Assembly (NCBI GenBank): GCA_910575255.1
Contig: CAJTEM010000036.1
Location: 1-47,684 of the forward strand
DNA from: Lachnospiraceae bacterium
GTDB lineage: Bacteria > Bacillota > Clostridia > Lachnospirales > Lachnospiraceae
Direction of reading: 5' to 3'
DNA: 47,684 nucleotides
Below the pieces are notes generated by a model. It had not been told where the DNA came from. It saw nothing but the letters and a program-made list of their open reading frames with translations, and searched no databases. A program made the translations under genes and the position numbers. Numbering within the stretch: position 1 is the stretch's first letter; every line of letters starts with the position of its first letter. Positions 24,041 through 31,931 of the stretch are shown piece by piece.

Positions 24041-24547
24041 TTACCAGTCAAAATGCACATGCCCGCCTGCATCCACACACCGCTCACAACGCAGCCACCT
24101 CACGCACTCCTCCCAGCTTAAAAAATCCTCGCAGAACACCTCCTGCTGGGTGTTGTCTATGGCAATATAGAGGCCGCCTGCAAAGCACCAGAACAGCCCG
24201 CTAGGCTTTCCGGTCTCTATGGCCTGTAATGCCTGTTCCGCAGAGACTTGCCGGTATCCGTCCCTGCCATGGTTCTCTTTCCCAGCTGCTTCCGTGCCTT
24301 CCACCCCATCCGGATATCCCGTGCCCTGAAATCCTTCCAGGATAGACCCGGACGTCCCGGTTTCTTCATCCCCGGATGCCCTGGCTTCTTCATTCCCGGG
24401 CTTCCTGGTTGCCTCATATCCGGGCTTTCCTGCTTTCTCATATCCGGATATCCCGGCTTCTTCATATACAGACATCATGGCTTCCTCACATCCGGGAAGT
24501 GCCCGGCATCCTGCCGGGCCTTCCCTTCCCTCCTTCCTCCTCTCCAT
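24041..24547 (-). CDS. Unknown protein with N-terminal repeats and a short conserved C-terminal domain
   Basis: A 168-residue protein. Residues 25-70 are imperfect 8-10 residue repeats rich in Gly, Glu and Lys (GYEKAGKPGYEATRKPGNEE). The last ~65 residues form a compact domain (ALQAIETGKPSGLFWCFAGG, then LYIAIDNTQQEVFCEDFLSW and ECVRWL), a type often found on mobile elements in Firmicutes and thought to be a small beta-sheet module. Function unknown. It starts eight bases behind the DUF5688 gene and is last in the cluster. Confidence 0.6.
   Translation of the reverse strand: MERRKEGREGPAGCRALPGCEEAMMSVYEEAGISGYEKAGKPGYEATRKPGNEEARASGDEETGTSGSILEGFQGTGYPDGVEGTEAAGKENHGRDGYRQVSAEQALQAIETGKPSGLFWCFAGGLYIAIDNTQQEVFCEDFLSWEECVRWLRCERCVDAGGHVHFDW
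24330..24480. repeat. Imperfect tandem repeats inside a coding region
   Basis: About six imperfect units of 24-27 bases built around TTCCCGGGCTTCCTGG and CATATCCGGG-like strings. They encode the repetitive N-terminal part of the gene at 24041. Related GGCATCCGG-type units recur at 25860-25975. Confidence 0.55.
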
Positions 24548-24555
24548 GTCCGCTC

Positions 24556-25488
24556 CTACCCGGCAATCCGGATGGCATCCCTGCCCCTCTCATACAGATA
24601 CACCTCATCGGACAGCTGATCTTCTGGGGGGACTTCCAAACCGTTGATATTCCTCACCATCTGCCGGAGATATTCAAAATCAAGGCGCTCCTTATAAGGC
24701 ACCAGGAGCACCTCATGGATACTGGACGGCAGGATGACCAGGTCGCTCCCCTGGGAATCGGCAAATTCTTTCAGCACCCCCGGATACAGGACTGCCCCTG
24801 CCCCGTATATTCCCTGCCGGTTGGAGAACACATATAAGGGCACGGCTCCCTCCCTTTTGTCAAAAAAGTCGGGGGATAGCAGGATTTCCTCTTCCTCTGC
24901 CAGATGGTTTTTTATCATCCCCAGCATCACTTCCTCCATGGATTTGATTTCGGGCGGGCACATCCGCATCATATTCTCCTTTGCCTGGGCAAACAGGCCC
25001 TGCCCATCCACCGGCCAGCCCTCACAGATTTCCCGGTGGACTAACATCCCGGTCTGCCCCCATTCATTCGTCCCCAGCATCACCCAGAAGATAACCTCCA
25101 TATCCAGGAAAGGGATATGGGGGATTTCCTCTAACAGTGCCTCATTCCATTTCCGGCTGACCAAGCGGAACATGACCTTATCCCGGACTTTCCCATAATC
25201 CGCCGCCTCCCGGTTCCAGTCTTTCAGGCTTCCGGTATCGCTCTCTAAAACCTTGCAGATATCCTCCGCCGCTTCCTCTATGCCTATATTCCCGCACTGG
25301 TACTGGTTGTAGTAGGCCTCGATGCTGGTCACCGTCCGGACCTGGCCGCCCTCCTTCCTTATCCCTATCCCGAACCGCACCACCTGGTTGTTCTTCTCAA
25401 TCCGGGTCCTCTCCACCCGGCTCCCGGCTCCTTTTATCCCTTTCTGTACCCTTTTTCTGATTTCTTCCGTAAACTGCTCTAAATTCAT
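24556..25488 (-). CDS. DUF5688 family protein
   Basis: A 310-residue protein of unknown function, common on conjugative and phage-like elements of Clostridia. Characteristic segments are YNQYQCGNIGIEEAAEDICK in the N-terminal third, DKVMFRLVSRKWNEALLEEI in the middle, and DLVILPSSIHEVLLVP near the C-terminus. The start follows AAGGAGGATAAGCG. It lies in a minus-strand run with recombination genes, as it often does on such elements; no catalytic motif is visible. Confidence 0.8.
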   Translation of the reverse strand: MNLEQFTEEIRKRVQKGIKGAGSRVERTRIEKNNQVVRFGIGIRKEGGQVRTVTSIEAYYNQYQCGNIGIEEAAEDICKVLESDTGSLKDWNREAADYGKVRDKVMFRLVSRKWNEALLEEIPHIPFLDMEVIFWVMLGTNEWGQTGMLVHREICEGWPVDGQGLFAQAKENMMRMCPPEIKSMEEVMLGMIKNHLAEEEEILLSPDFFDKREGAVPLYVFSNRQGIYGAGAVLYPGVLKEFADSQGSDLVILPSSIHEVLLVPYKERLDFEYLRQMVRNINGLEVPPEDQLSDEVYLYERGRDAIRIAG

Positions 25489-25506
25489 CGCTTATCCTCC
25501 TTCTTT

Positions 25507-25788
25507 CTATGGCTGCTCCTTTTTTATGCTTTCCTTCCCGTGGCCGCCGGACGCCAGAAAGCCCAGAAAAAGCCCGTCCAGGAATGCCTGGCAGTAGACT
25601 TTCCTGCATTCCCCCGCCGCTTTTTCCGCTTCCTCCATGGCGGCCGTCTCAAACTTCTCCCGGGTCTCTTCATCCATCCGGGCAAAAAGCTTCCGTTCCC
25701 AATGGCTGTACCTCCCCGCCTTGTTTTTTCCTAAGATAAAGTCCACCCGTTCATCCACAAATAATTCCACCAGTTCTTCCCAGTCCAT
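25507..25788 (-). CDS. Small hypothetical protein of mobile elements
   Basis: A 93-residue soluble, mostly helical protein (MDWEELVELFVDERVDFILG, then NKAGRYSHWERKLFARMDEE). I do not recognise a named family with certainty. It sits 18 bases before the DUF5688 gene and about 200 bases behind the annealing-protein gene, so it belongs to the same transcription unit. Confidence 0.6.
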   Translation of the reverse strand: MDWEELVELFVDERVDFILGKNKAGRYSHWERKLFARMDEETREKFETAAMEEAEKAAGECRKVYCQAFLDGLFLGFLASGGHGKESIKKEQP

Positions 25789-25859
25789 ATGCGCCTCCCC
25801 TGTGTTCGCTCTTGTCTGTCCCTGCTTTCTCCCGGCCCTGCTCCCGGTTCCCGCTTTTC

Positions 25860-25975
25860 AGGCTGCTCTGGTTTGCTGCCCGACATCCGGCCCTGGCTTC
25901 TTGCCCGACATCCGGCTCCGGTTTCCTGCCTGGCATCCGGCTCCGGTTTCTTATCGGCCTGGCATCCTCCCCCGG
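25860..25975. repeat. Imperfect tandem repeats in an intergenic stretch
   Basis: Four or more units of about 25-29 bases with the core GGCATCCGGCTCCGGTTTC. They lie between the annealing-protein gene and the small hypothetical gene. A short minus-strand frame across them is repetitive and not a convincing gene. Confidence 0.55.
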
Positions 25976-25985
25976 TTCCCCGCCC

Positions 25986-26735
25986 TTATGCCGCCCCTTT
26001 GGTTTTTGATTTCTTTAAGCCGCTCATGGCATTTTTGTAATTCTCCTCTGTCATCTCGGTGACGTTCTCAATCTGGTAGCGTTCCAGCACCTGCCTTAAG
26101 GGGACGCCCGTCCGTTCCAGCTCCTTTTTCAGCTCGCTGATCTGGCTCCGGCTGACCTCCGTCACCTTTCCGGCGGCGGGCAGCGCCCCTGCCACGCATC
26201 CTCCCCCTGCCTGCCGGGCGTCTCCCATCCGGTAGACCTCCTGCCCCCTGGCATTGACAATCACCAGGGAAATAATTTCCCGCTCCCTGCTGTATCCAAT
26301 GTCACGGACACGGAACCGGTCATTGGTATAATACCGGTTCTCTTTCTCCTTCTTCCGGATGTCGGTTTTCTCCGCCCCCACCCAGATAAAAGGGGCGGTG
26401 TACAGTTCCCTGCCCACGCCCCAGTTAAAACATGCCCTCTTAAAGCTGTCCGATGCCTGCCCTTTCTCCTTCTCCGTGTAGCTCATGGTGCCCACGTCCT
26501 GCTTGGCCACCCACTGTTCTTTCTTATTATCCCACACTTCCACTGTGCAGTATAAATTCCCGTCCAATACCTGGTGGCTCCTCTTCCAGCCCAGAAAGCC
26601 GAATGTTTCATCCAGTATCTTCTGGTCTACCCGGGCATCCTTAAATAGGAGCAGGCTCAAGCCCCTTTCATTGATGGTGGCAACCCGGCACTCAATCTCC
26701 TCTGCCCTTAAAAGCCTTATGGCTGCTGCTTCCAT
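25986..26735 (-). CDS. Rad52/22-type single-strand DNA annealing protein
   Basis: Recombinase that anneals complementary single strands, 249 residues. The segment QASDSFKRACFNWGVGRELY is the hallmark of the Rad52/22-like (Sak-type) annealing proteins, preceded by WKRSHQVLDGNLYCTVEVWD and followed by an extension with a helix-rich tail (ISELKKELERTGVPLRQVLE). AGGAGGATAT precedes the ATG. It directly follows a YqaJ exonuclease gene; the pair would work as a Red/RecET-like module in element replication or recombination. Confidence 0.85.
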   Translation of the reverse strand: MEAAAIRLLRAEEIECRVATINERGLSLLLFKDARVDQKILDETFGFLGWKRSHQVLDGNLYCTVEVWDNKKEQWVAKQDVGTMSYTEKEKGQASDSFKRACFNWGVGRELYTAPFIWVGAEKTDIRKKEKENRYYTNDRFRVRDIGYSREREIISLVIVNARGQEVYRMGDARQAGGGCVAGALPAAGKVTEVSRSQISELKKELERTGVPLRQVLERYQIENVTEMTEENYKNAMSGLKKSKTKGAA

Positions 26736-26764
26736 ATATCCTCCTTTTGCCTGAAAGTGATTTT

Positions 26765-27763
26765 TTATCCGGCCATCCTCTCCTCCGGGAACTCCTGGCA
26801 GGCCTCTGCAAAATCCTGTAAGCTTCCTCCTGCCGCCACGGGCTTTACGCAGAACCTCCGGCTACTGGTAAAGGTGCAGAAATCCCGGTATACCTCCGGC
26901 ATCTCCTTCTTAAGCCGCTTGCTGTCCACCCGGCCGGTCCTTACCTGGCTCCAGGATACCCGGAAGCGTTCACTTGCTGCCGCCTCATGCTCCCCGATGG
27001 CCAGCTTCACCTCCTGGTCAATCTGCCGCTGTTCCCGCTCCAGCTCCCCGATCTGCCGGGTAAGCTCCATGCGCCGCTCCAGCTTTTCATCAAACCCTGT
27101 CAGGGGAACCATGCTCCCTTTTTGGGGGCTGGAAAACGCCGCCTCCAGCACGGCATTGCCGGTAAGGGAGCCGTCCGGCTTTGGCATCACCCGGGGGATG
27201 ACATGGTGGTTCCAGAAATCCGCCTCTAAGGCAGCCAGGCTCCCTGCCATCTCCTCGTCCCACTCAATCCTCCGGCACTGGAAGTCCTGCCCTAAAATGA
27301 CCACCGCCAAGTACCACTCCCGTTTCCCGGTGACCGTCATGTAGTGGAGGCACTGGGCTAAGTAATGGGGCGGCACCTTCCCGTCCTTCCATTGGTTCGC
27401 GCTGTAGGGGCTGGCCGTCTTACATTCCAGCCCCGCGTCCTCCCCCACAACCATCCGGTCCACATCCGCCAGCATGAAGGGGTAGCGGGTGCTCCGGTAC
27501 ATCTTATTGGAGCGCCGCACCTTCAGGCCGGTGGCCTCCGTGAACCGCCTGGCCACGTACTCCTCCAAATCCCTCCCCTGGCGCATGCACTCCCGGTCGG
27601 TATCCGTAACCTCCTCCGAGGTCTTGTCCCGGTAAACGCTCATGGCATTGGCATAGGGGCTTAATCCGCAGACTGCCCCCGCATCCGAGCCGCCAATCCC
27701 GGTTTTCCGGATTTTCAGCCACGTCTCCCGTTCCATCCCGGCAGTGGGTATCGTAGTATACAT
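26765..27763 (-). CDS. YqaJ-family exonuclease (lambda Exo-type)
   Basis: Probable 5'-3' exonuclease that makes single strands for the annealing protein; 332 residues. The YqaJ core begins with WLKIRKTGIGGSDAGAVCGL, then GRDLEEYVARRFTEATGLKV, and the PD-(D/E)XK site LADVDRM ... AGLECKTAS with a C-terminal Gln in HYLAQCLHYM. I chose the ATG at 27763 because AGGAGG lies nine bases before it; an upstream in-frame start adds only basic residues. A C-terminal coiled coil (RRMELTRQIGELEREQRQID) may mediate oligomerisation. Confidence 0.88.
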   Translation of the reverse strand: MYTTIPTAGMERETWLKIRKTGIGGSDAGAVCGLSPYANAMSVYRDKTSEEVTDTDRECMRQGRDLEEYVARRFTEATGLKVRRSNKMYRSTRYPFMLADVDRMVVGEDAGLECKTASPYSANQWKDGKVPPHYLAQCLHYMTVTGKREWYLAVVILGQDFQCRRIEWDEEMAGSLAALEADFWNHHVIPRVMPKPDGSLTGNAVLEAAFSSPQKGSMVPLTGFDEKLERRMELTRQIGELEREQRQIDQEVKLAIGEHEAAASERFRVSWSQVRTGRVDSKRLKKEMPEVYRDFCTFTSSRRFCVKPVAAGGSLQDFAEACQEFPEERMAG

Positions 27764-27889
27764 CTTTCTTTTCCTCCTTTTCGTTTTTTGGTATTCACCC
27801 AGGGGCACCGTACTGCAGGCGCCCCCGGATACTGGTTCCTGTTATACCAGGTTTCTGTTATACCAACAGGAAACGGATGATAATCTCAA

Positions 27890-28612
27890 TCACCGGCATC
27901 CCATCACCCCCTTTCCCGGCCCGGCCCACATCTTCTCCTCCCGGAAGCTGAAATACTGCCCGTCCCCTAAGATGATATGGTCTACTAAAGGGATGCCCAG
28001 GATTTCCCCTGCCTGGCTGGCACGCTCCGTCACCGCCCGGTCCTCCCGGCTTGGCACTGCCTCCCCGGAGGGGTGGCTGTGGAACAAGAAAATCCCGGCG
28101 GCATTGGCCAGGATGGCATGTTTGAACAGGTTCCGGATATCCACAACACACTGGTTTAAGCCTCCCACCGCCACCACCTCCGCCGCCACCGGCTTATTCC
28201 TCTGGTCCATGCTTAAGACCACTAACAGCTCCCGGTCTGCCCCTTCAAACAGGGGGCGCACCATCCTGGCCGCCTCCCCCGGCTCCGATACTGCCCCCAT
28301 GCCGTACAAGTGGCGGCTTTCCTTTACCATCTGCAGGCGGACAATGCTTACCTGCCCGTGCTCTAATAGAGACAATGGCATAAATGTTCCCGGCTGTCCC
28401 GGCATCTGCCTGTCCACATTTTCTTCCTTCCCATCAGGCAAGGAAAAGACATCTTCCCCTGCCCACCTCGTGGCCCGCATGCCGCTTTGGCAGCAGGCTT
28501 CCCTGTACGGGCCTGGGCATAAAATAAGCCGGGAGCACCTTTTTTGGCACTCCCGGTCTGTTGGTATAGTCTCCTGGTTTTCCCATTGGCTCTGCCCTTT
28601 TTTGTCTCCCAT
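27890..28612 (-). CDS. RadC-type JAB/MPN+ domain protein
   Basis: A 240-residue protein whose C-terminal ~120 residues carry the RadC JAMM metal site: HSHPSGEAVPSREDRAVTER, then LVDHIILGDGQYFSF, preceded by ELLVVLSMDQRNKPV. The N-terminal ~90 residues are unrelated to the helix-hairpin-helix part of chromosomal RadC, so this is the short element-borne type. Such proteins accompany plasmid and ICE recombination genes; their enzymatic role is not settled. It begins 12 bases after the DUF932 gene. The stop overlaps a 13-codon frame of doubtful meaning. Confidence 0.85.
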   Translation of the reverse strand: MGDKKGQSQWENQETIPTDRECQKRCSRLILCPGPYREACCQSGMRATRWAGEDVFSLPDGKEENVDRQMPGQPGTFMPLSLLEHGQVSIVRLQMVKESRHLYGMGAVSEPGEAARMVRPLFEGADRELLVVLSMDQRNKPVAAEVVAVGGLNQCVVDIRNLFKHAILANAAGIFLFHSHPSGEAVPSREDRAVTERASQAGEILGIPLVDHIILGDGQYFSFREEKMWAGPGKGVMGCR

Positions 28613-28624
28613 TGCCGCCGCCCC

Positions 28625-29557
28625 CTATGCCGCCTTCACCATGCCGTAAGCCCGGTCAATGAGGGCGTTGCCGTCCACCGTGCGGGCAAACAGGCTCTCC
28701 TTATAATTCGCCCGCTCCCGCAGGGGCTTCGTGTGGGTGGCAAAGTCGGACACCGCATTGACAAAGCGGTAGCCGTTCTTTCCCACATGCTGTAAGTCAG
28801 GGGCGTCAAAATAGCGGGTTTTCAGCTCCTCCTTCATGCGCAGGAGGTTCTTTTTTTGTATCCCGGCCACCCCGTCCGTTAGGGGAAACAAAGCATCGAT
28901 ATACTCATACACCTGCCGGTCGGACAGCTTTCTGCGGTTCAGCTCTTCAATGGCTTTGCCCAGCCCGGCCATGTACTTTCCGGCATAGAAAAGGGTCTCC
29001 CTGGCGTCCTCTAACTTCCCCCGGATGTCCCCCACATGGTTGGCAGACCAGCTCCTTTTTGCAGTGGAGAGGGCAAGGTTTAAGGTGTTCTGGCAGGCGA
29101 CCCGGATGGGGGTCATAGCCGCCTTGATGGAGCCGCTCCCGTCATGGCTGTTCATGAACACCAGGTAGGGGGTGATCTCGTCCCCGGTGATGATGTACTG
29201 CCGGGGGAGCCTGGCCAGTATCCAGGTGCGCCGCCCCTTCTGCAGGGAGCCGGCCGTTTCATAGGTAACGCCCTCGCCTAAAAGGGCATCCGTAAAGGCA
29301 AAGGCCTCCCGGTTCTGGACCACCCGGTAGCGGTCAGTGACCACCCCGAGCACCTGGTGGTCGGTATCCCTTAAATTGGCCTTAAACCCCGGCACCGGGA
29401 TTCCGTCATAGGTCACTAACGCCTTCTGGATGACCTGCCAGTCCATCCCGGCCAGCTTTAAGGCCGCGCCGGAATCCGGCGCGGCCTTTACGTTTTCCCC
29501 CAGTCCATGCCAGGGCTTTGTCCTTGTGTCAAACATGGTTTCCATTTCTGTTGACAT
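28625..29557 (-). CDS. DUF932 (phage/plasmid-like TIGR03299) protein
   Basis: A 310-residue protein typical of conjugative plasmids and ICEs, function not established. Visible family segments are WHGLGENVKAAPDSGAALKL, then DHQVLGVVTDRYRVVQNREA, PYLVFMNSHDGSGSIKAAMT, and PIRVACQNTLNLAL. AAAGGAGGTAACA precedes the ATG. It is the first gene of a minus-strand run with RadC-type, YqaJ and Rad52-type proteins. A promoter was not clear in the 50 bases upstream. Confidence 0.88.
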   Translation of the reverse strand: MSTEMETMFDTRTKPWHGLGENVKAAPDSGAALKLAGMDWQVIQKALVTYDGIPVPGFKANLRDTDHQVLGVVTDRYRVVQNREAFAFTDALLGEGVTYETAGSLQKGRRTWILARLPRQYIITGDEITPYLVFMNSHDGSGSIKAAMTPIRVACQNTLNLALSTAKRSWSANHVGDIRGKLEDARETLFYAGKYMAGLGKAIEELNRRKLSDRQVYEYIDALFPLTDGVAGIQKKNLLRMKEELKTRYFDAPDLQHVGKNGYRFVNAVSDFATHTKPLRERANYKESLFARTVDGNALIDRAYGMVKAA

Positions 29558-29606
29558 TGTTACCTCCTTTGATTGGTTGGTTGATTGTTATCAAGGAGAT
29601 AATATA

Positions 29607-29792
29607 TTGGTGAAAAATGGGAGTTTTACAAAAATTCCGCTATCTGACCATATGGTGATGAATAGAACAAAAAATAAAAGGCATCTGTCTTTACAGGGCT
29701 TTCTGATTCGCCTGTCGCGTAAAACAGCTTATCAATTTATGGGGCTGCTTTTAAATAGCTGCGGCTATATTATTGAAATCCAGAGATTCTGA
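29607..29792 (+). CDS. Possible small basic protein
   Basis: A 61-residue frame starting at TTG (or the next codon, GTG), with AAGGAG at eight bases. The product is basic (KNKRHLSLQGFLIRLSRKTA, then YQFMGLLLNSCGYIIEIQRF) and could be a small helical regulator. It diverges from the DUF932 cluster and runs 42 bases into the end of the minus-strand gene at 29751. I know no family; the ribosome site and the composition are the only support. Confidence 0.35.
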   Translation: MVKNGSFTKIPLSDHMVMNRTKNKRHLSLQGFLIRLSRKTAYQFMGLLLNSCGYIIEIQRF

Positions 29793-30557
29793 AATATATG
29801 TATAATTAATCTCCACATCCCCATCTGCCCCTACCGGCTCCCCTTCCCTCAGCAGCATCTCAATAAGCGCCACAAGTTCAACCTCCTCACCTGCAACAAT
29901 AAACCCTGCAGAAACACACTCTTCCTGGAGAACACCCGCAAGTTCCTCAGCAAACTTCGTCATTTCATCTCGACTTGACATAGTGAACAATCTAGCCTTC
30001 ATAGCTGCTGATAGCGTTCTGGCCATTTGCATTACATCATCATTAGTAGGGACTACGATGACTGGGGATTTTACCGTGGTCTGTTTCGGCCCATCAGGTT
30101 CGCTGGCAAGTTTGCATTTGGTACCCATCAATACTGATGTATCAGACATCTGCGATATATTGCCAGTGATAGTTTCGGTAACCGGTGGTTCTGGGGCCTG
30201 GGTATCAGGTTTATTCATCCGTGTTATGACCGGAGTTTGCCCTGCCGTATTTGATTTTTTCGCGCCGGGTGCTGTTGGTTTTGGTTTGTGTGGTTTGCCG
30301 TTCTGTTGTGGGGCAGCAGGTATAAGATTACCAGAATCATCTTCCTGCAACCCGTTTAACTCAAGAACCTTTTTGTATAACTCTGGATACCATTGTTTCA
30401 TGTAAGCAACATCTTGAGCTATGATTTCTAAGTCGCTAGGTTTATTTCCTACAACAAGACATGAGTCGGGGGATTTTGATCTATCCCAAACCCATTTTCC
30501 GTCTTTGTATCTGAATGCCTCTATACATTCCTCATACTTCCAACTACCCCCCCCCAT
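29751..30557 (-). CDS. Downstream part of an unknown gene split at a G9 tract
   Basis: A 268-residue frame whose first codons (MGGG) lie in the homopolymer itself, with no ribosome site, so the ATG is probably not a true start. It continues the upstream frame at 30521-30793. With one extra G the two would join in a 347-residue protein reading WGGGSWKYEECIEAF across the junction. After residue 70 comes a Pro/Lys/Thr-rich linker (PHKPKPTAPGAKKSNTAGQT), then a helical C-terminal region with DEMTKFAEELAGVLQEECVS. Function unknown. Base composition is poorer in G+C than the DUF932 cluster. Confidence 0.55.
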   Translation of the reverse strand: MGGGSWKYEECIEAFRYKDGKWVWDRSKSPDSCLVVGNKPSDLEIIAQDVAYMKQWYPELYKKVLELNGLQEDDSGNLIPAAPQQNGKPHKPKPTAPGAKKSNTAGQTPVITRMNKPDTQAPEPPVTETITGNISQMSDTSVLMGTKCKLASEPDGPKQTTVKSPVIVVPTNDDVMQMARTLSAAMKARLFTMSSRDEMTKFAEELAGVLQEECVSAGFIVAGEEVELVALIEMLLREGEPVGADGDVEINYTYISESLDFNNIAAAI

Positions 30558-30793
30558 GATTTTATTACAATAAAAGGGAATTTATATGGCTCAAACCAGT
30601 CTGGATGATCTATCAGATCCTGTTTTGTTATACTTGGGTCTTCTTTACAACCATACCCATTAAGTTTTGGGCATAATGGATAACCTGTTTTTCTTATTCT
30701 CTCCTCGAACTGATAGGTCTCTTTACCAAATTCATTGATAATATGCCCGCTTATTAACTCCCCGTCTACTATTACACTCTTATAATTTAACAT
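30521..30793 (-). CDS. Upstream part of an unknown gene split at a G9 tract
   Basis: A 90-residue frame beginning MLNYKSVIVDGELISGHIIN. About 75 residues precede the run of nine G; the remaining ones (VVGSMRNV) are out-of-frame extension before a stop. AAAGGAGGAAAAT precedes the ATG, so this is the genuine start of the gene. Segment YPLCPKLNGYGCKEDPS contains two Cys, but no known motif. The full product would need a gain of one G or a loss of two. Confidence 0.55.
   Translation of the reverse strand: MLNYKSVIVDGELISGHIINEFGKETYQFEERIRKTGYPLCPKLNGYGCKEDPSITKQDLIDHPDWFEPYKFPFIVIKSWGGVVGSMRNV
30547..30555 (-). repeat. Homopolymer tract of nine G (minus strand)
   Basis: Nine C on the plus strand, nine G in the coding sense, inside the gene spanning 29751-30793. 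Tracts this long slip during replication; here the count decides whether the two frames join. Assembly error is an alternative. Confidence 0.85.
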
Positions 30794-30870
30794 ATTTTCC
30801 TCCTTTAGGCTGCCTGTCTTACGATCAGGACTTATACCTTATCACTATTATAATATATAACCGAAATTCA

Positions 30871-31536
30871 TTAGTTTGCGATTAAAGCCCCTTGGTAGGT
30901 TCGCTCGTCTCTCACATTTAAGAACCCACACAACAAAATACCTTCTTTGATGTCTCTTTCGTGGGGCTCTATTGGGTGGATGGAAATTATATTTCCATTT
31001 GTAACAAATCCAAGCTCACTTGCAATAAAACCTACATGGAATGCTGTAATGTCATGAAACACAGTTACTTGGTAATTCATTTTCCTGAACATAAGATCAT
31101 ACATATTTATGTCTGACGTCAAATAAAGCCACGAAGAATCGATACTTTCCTGCATGATCTTCAAAAACTCCTCCTTAGAATCGGCCTCGATAACCTCTGT
31201 ATATAAGTTAATCTTTGAGGCTTCTATGGGAAGTTCACTGATGAGCCTTAAAACTATATCGGTACACAATCTGAATCTGCACCGTACATCATACCATCCG
31301 GTCTTGGTCTGTTCATCATAGTTCATGTGTAACACTAATCCATCAAGACCCCACGGTCTTGCTTCCCATCCACCAGTCTTACACTCCCGGATACCATGGT
31401 TTAATTCACCATCACTTCTCAAATAGTTCAGAGTCTCAATATCACAAATACCAGAAGATAAGATATCATCCTGAATCAGAAACTTATCCTTCATTTCTTC
31501 CAACGTTACTTTCCCGCTCAGCATCTCGTTTGTCAT
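30871..31536 (-). CDS. Unknown protein, family duplicated in tandem
   Basis: A 221-residue soluble protein that I do not recognise. It opens MTNEMLSGKVTLEEMKDKFL and contains GWEARPWGLDGLVLHMNYDE and FLKIMQESIDSSWLYLTSDI. A truncated paralogue lies directly upstream (31553-31915) with the same FLKIMQESIDSS segment. The start follows GGGGGGATATATAAG. There is no signal or membrane segment. It lies between the G9-tract gene and the KFPL-module genes and could be an immunity or accessory protein, which is only a guess from position and duplication. Confidence 0.6.
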   Translation of the reverse strand: MTNEMLSGKVTLEEMKDKFLIQDDILSSGICDIETLNYLRSDGELNHGIRECKTGGWEARPWGLDGLVLHMNYDEQTKTGWYDVRCRFRLCTDIVLRLISELPIEASKINLYTEVIEADSKEEFLKIMQESIDSSWLYLTSDINMYDLMFRKMNYQVTVFHDITAFHVGFIASELGFVTNGNIISIHPIEPHERDIKEGILLCGFLNVRDERTYQGALIAN

Positions 31537-31552
31537 CTTATATATCCCCCCT

Positions 31553-31915
31553 TTAGTCAGCTAACAGATTACCGTAATACTTTCCTTCCAAGGATATAAT
31601 TTTACAGGGTATGCCGTCTTCTTTGTCAAACATATCAGTGTGTAGTGGATAAATTATCATCGTTTTAGGGCCATTCCCATTATAATCATTCACAGAGACA
31701 ACAAAAGCTAAGAAATTTTCATCCATGCATAAAGATGATGAGTAACTCACATTTCTAAATATAATATCATATGAGTTTGTGGTATATGATATCATAATCA
31801 GTGAAGAATCGATACTCTCTTGCATGATCTTCAAAAACCCATCAGCGGTATCAGCCTTGATGACTTCTGTGTGTAGATAAATTTCTGAATCGATTTTAGG
31901 ATTACCTTCCTGCCT
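31553..31915 (-). pseudogene. Truncated paralogue of the gene at 30871
   Basis: The frame is open from about 31915 to 31553 but has no proper start: homology begins at KIDSEIYLHTEVIKADTADG, matching KINLYTEVIEADSKEE in the middle of the neighbour, and runs through FLKIMQESIDSS to the C-terminus. The N-terminal half is missing, cut near the end of the gene at 31932. An internal ATG at 31834 would give 93 residues without a good ribosome site. Confidence 0.65.
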
Positions 31916-31931
31916 AATTCAAAGCAGTCCC

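Noticed and set aside
24330-24480. Possible CRISPR array because of regular GC-rich repeats
   Set aside because: Units are imperfect, directly adjacent, without unique spacers, and part of an open reading frame; no cas genes are present.
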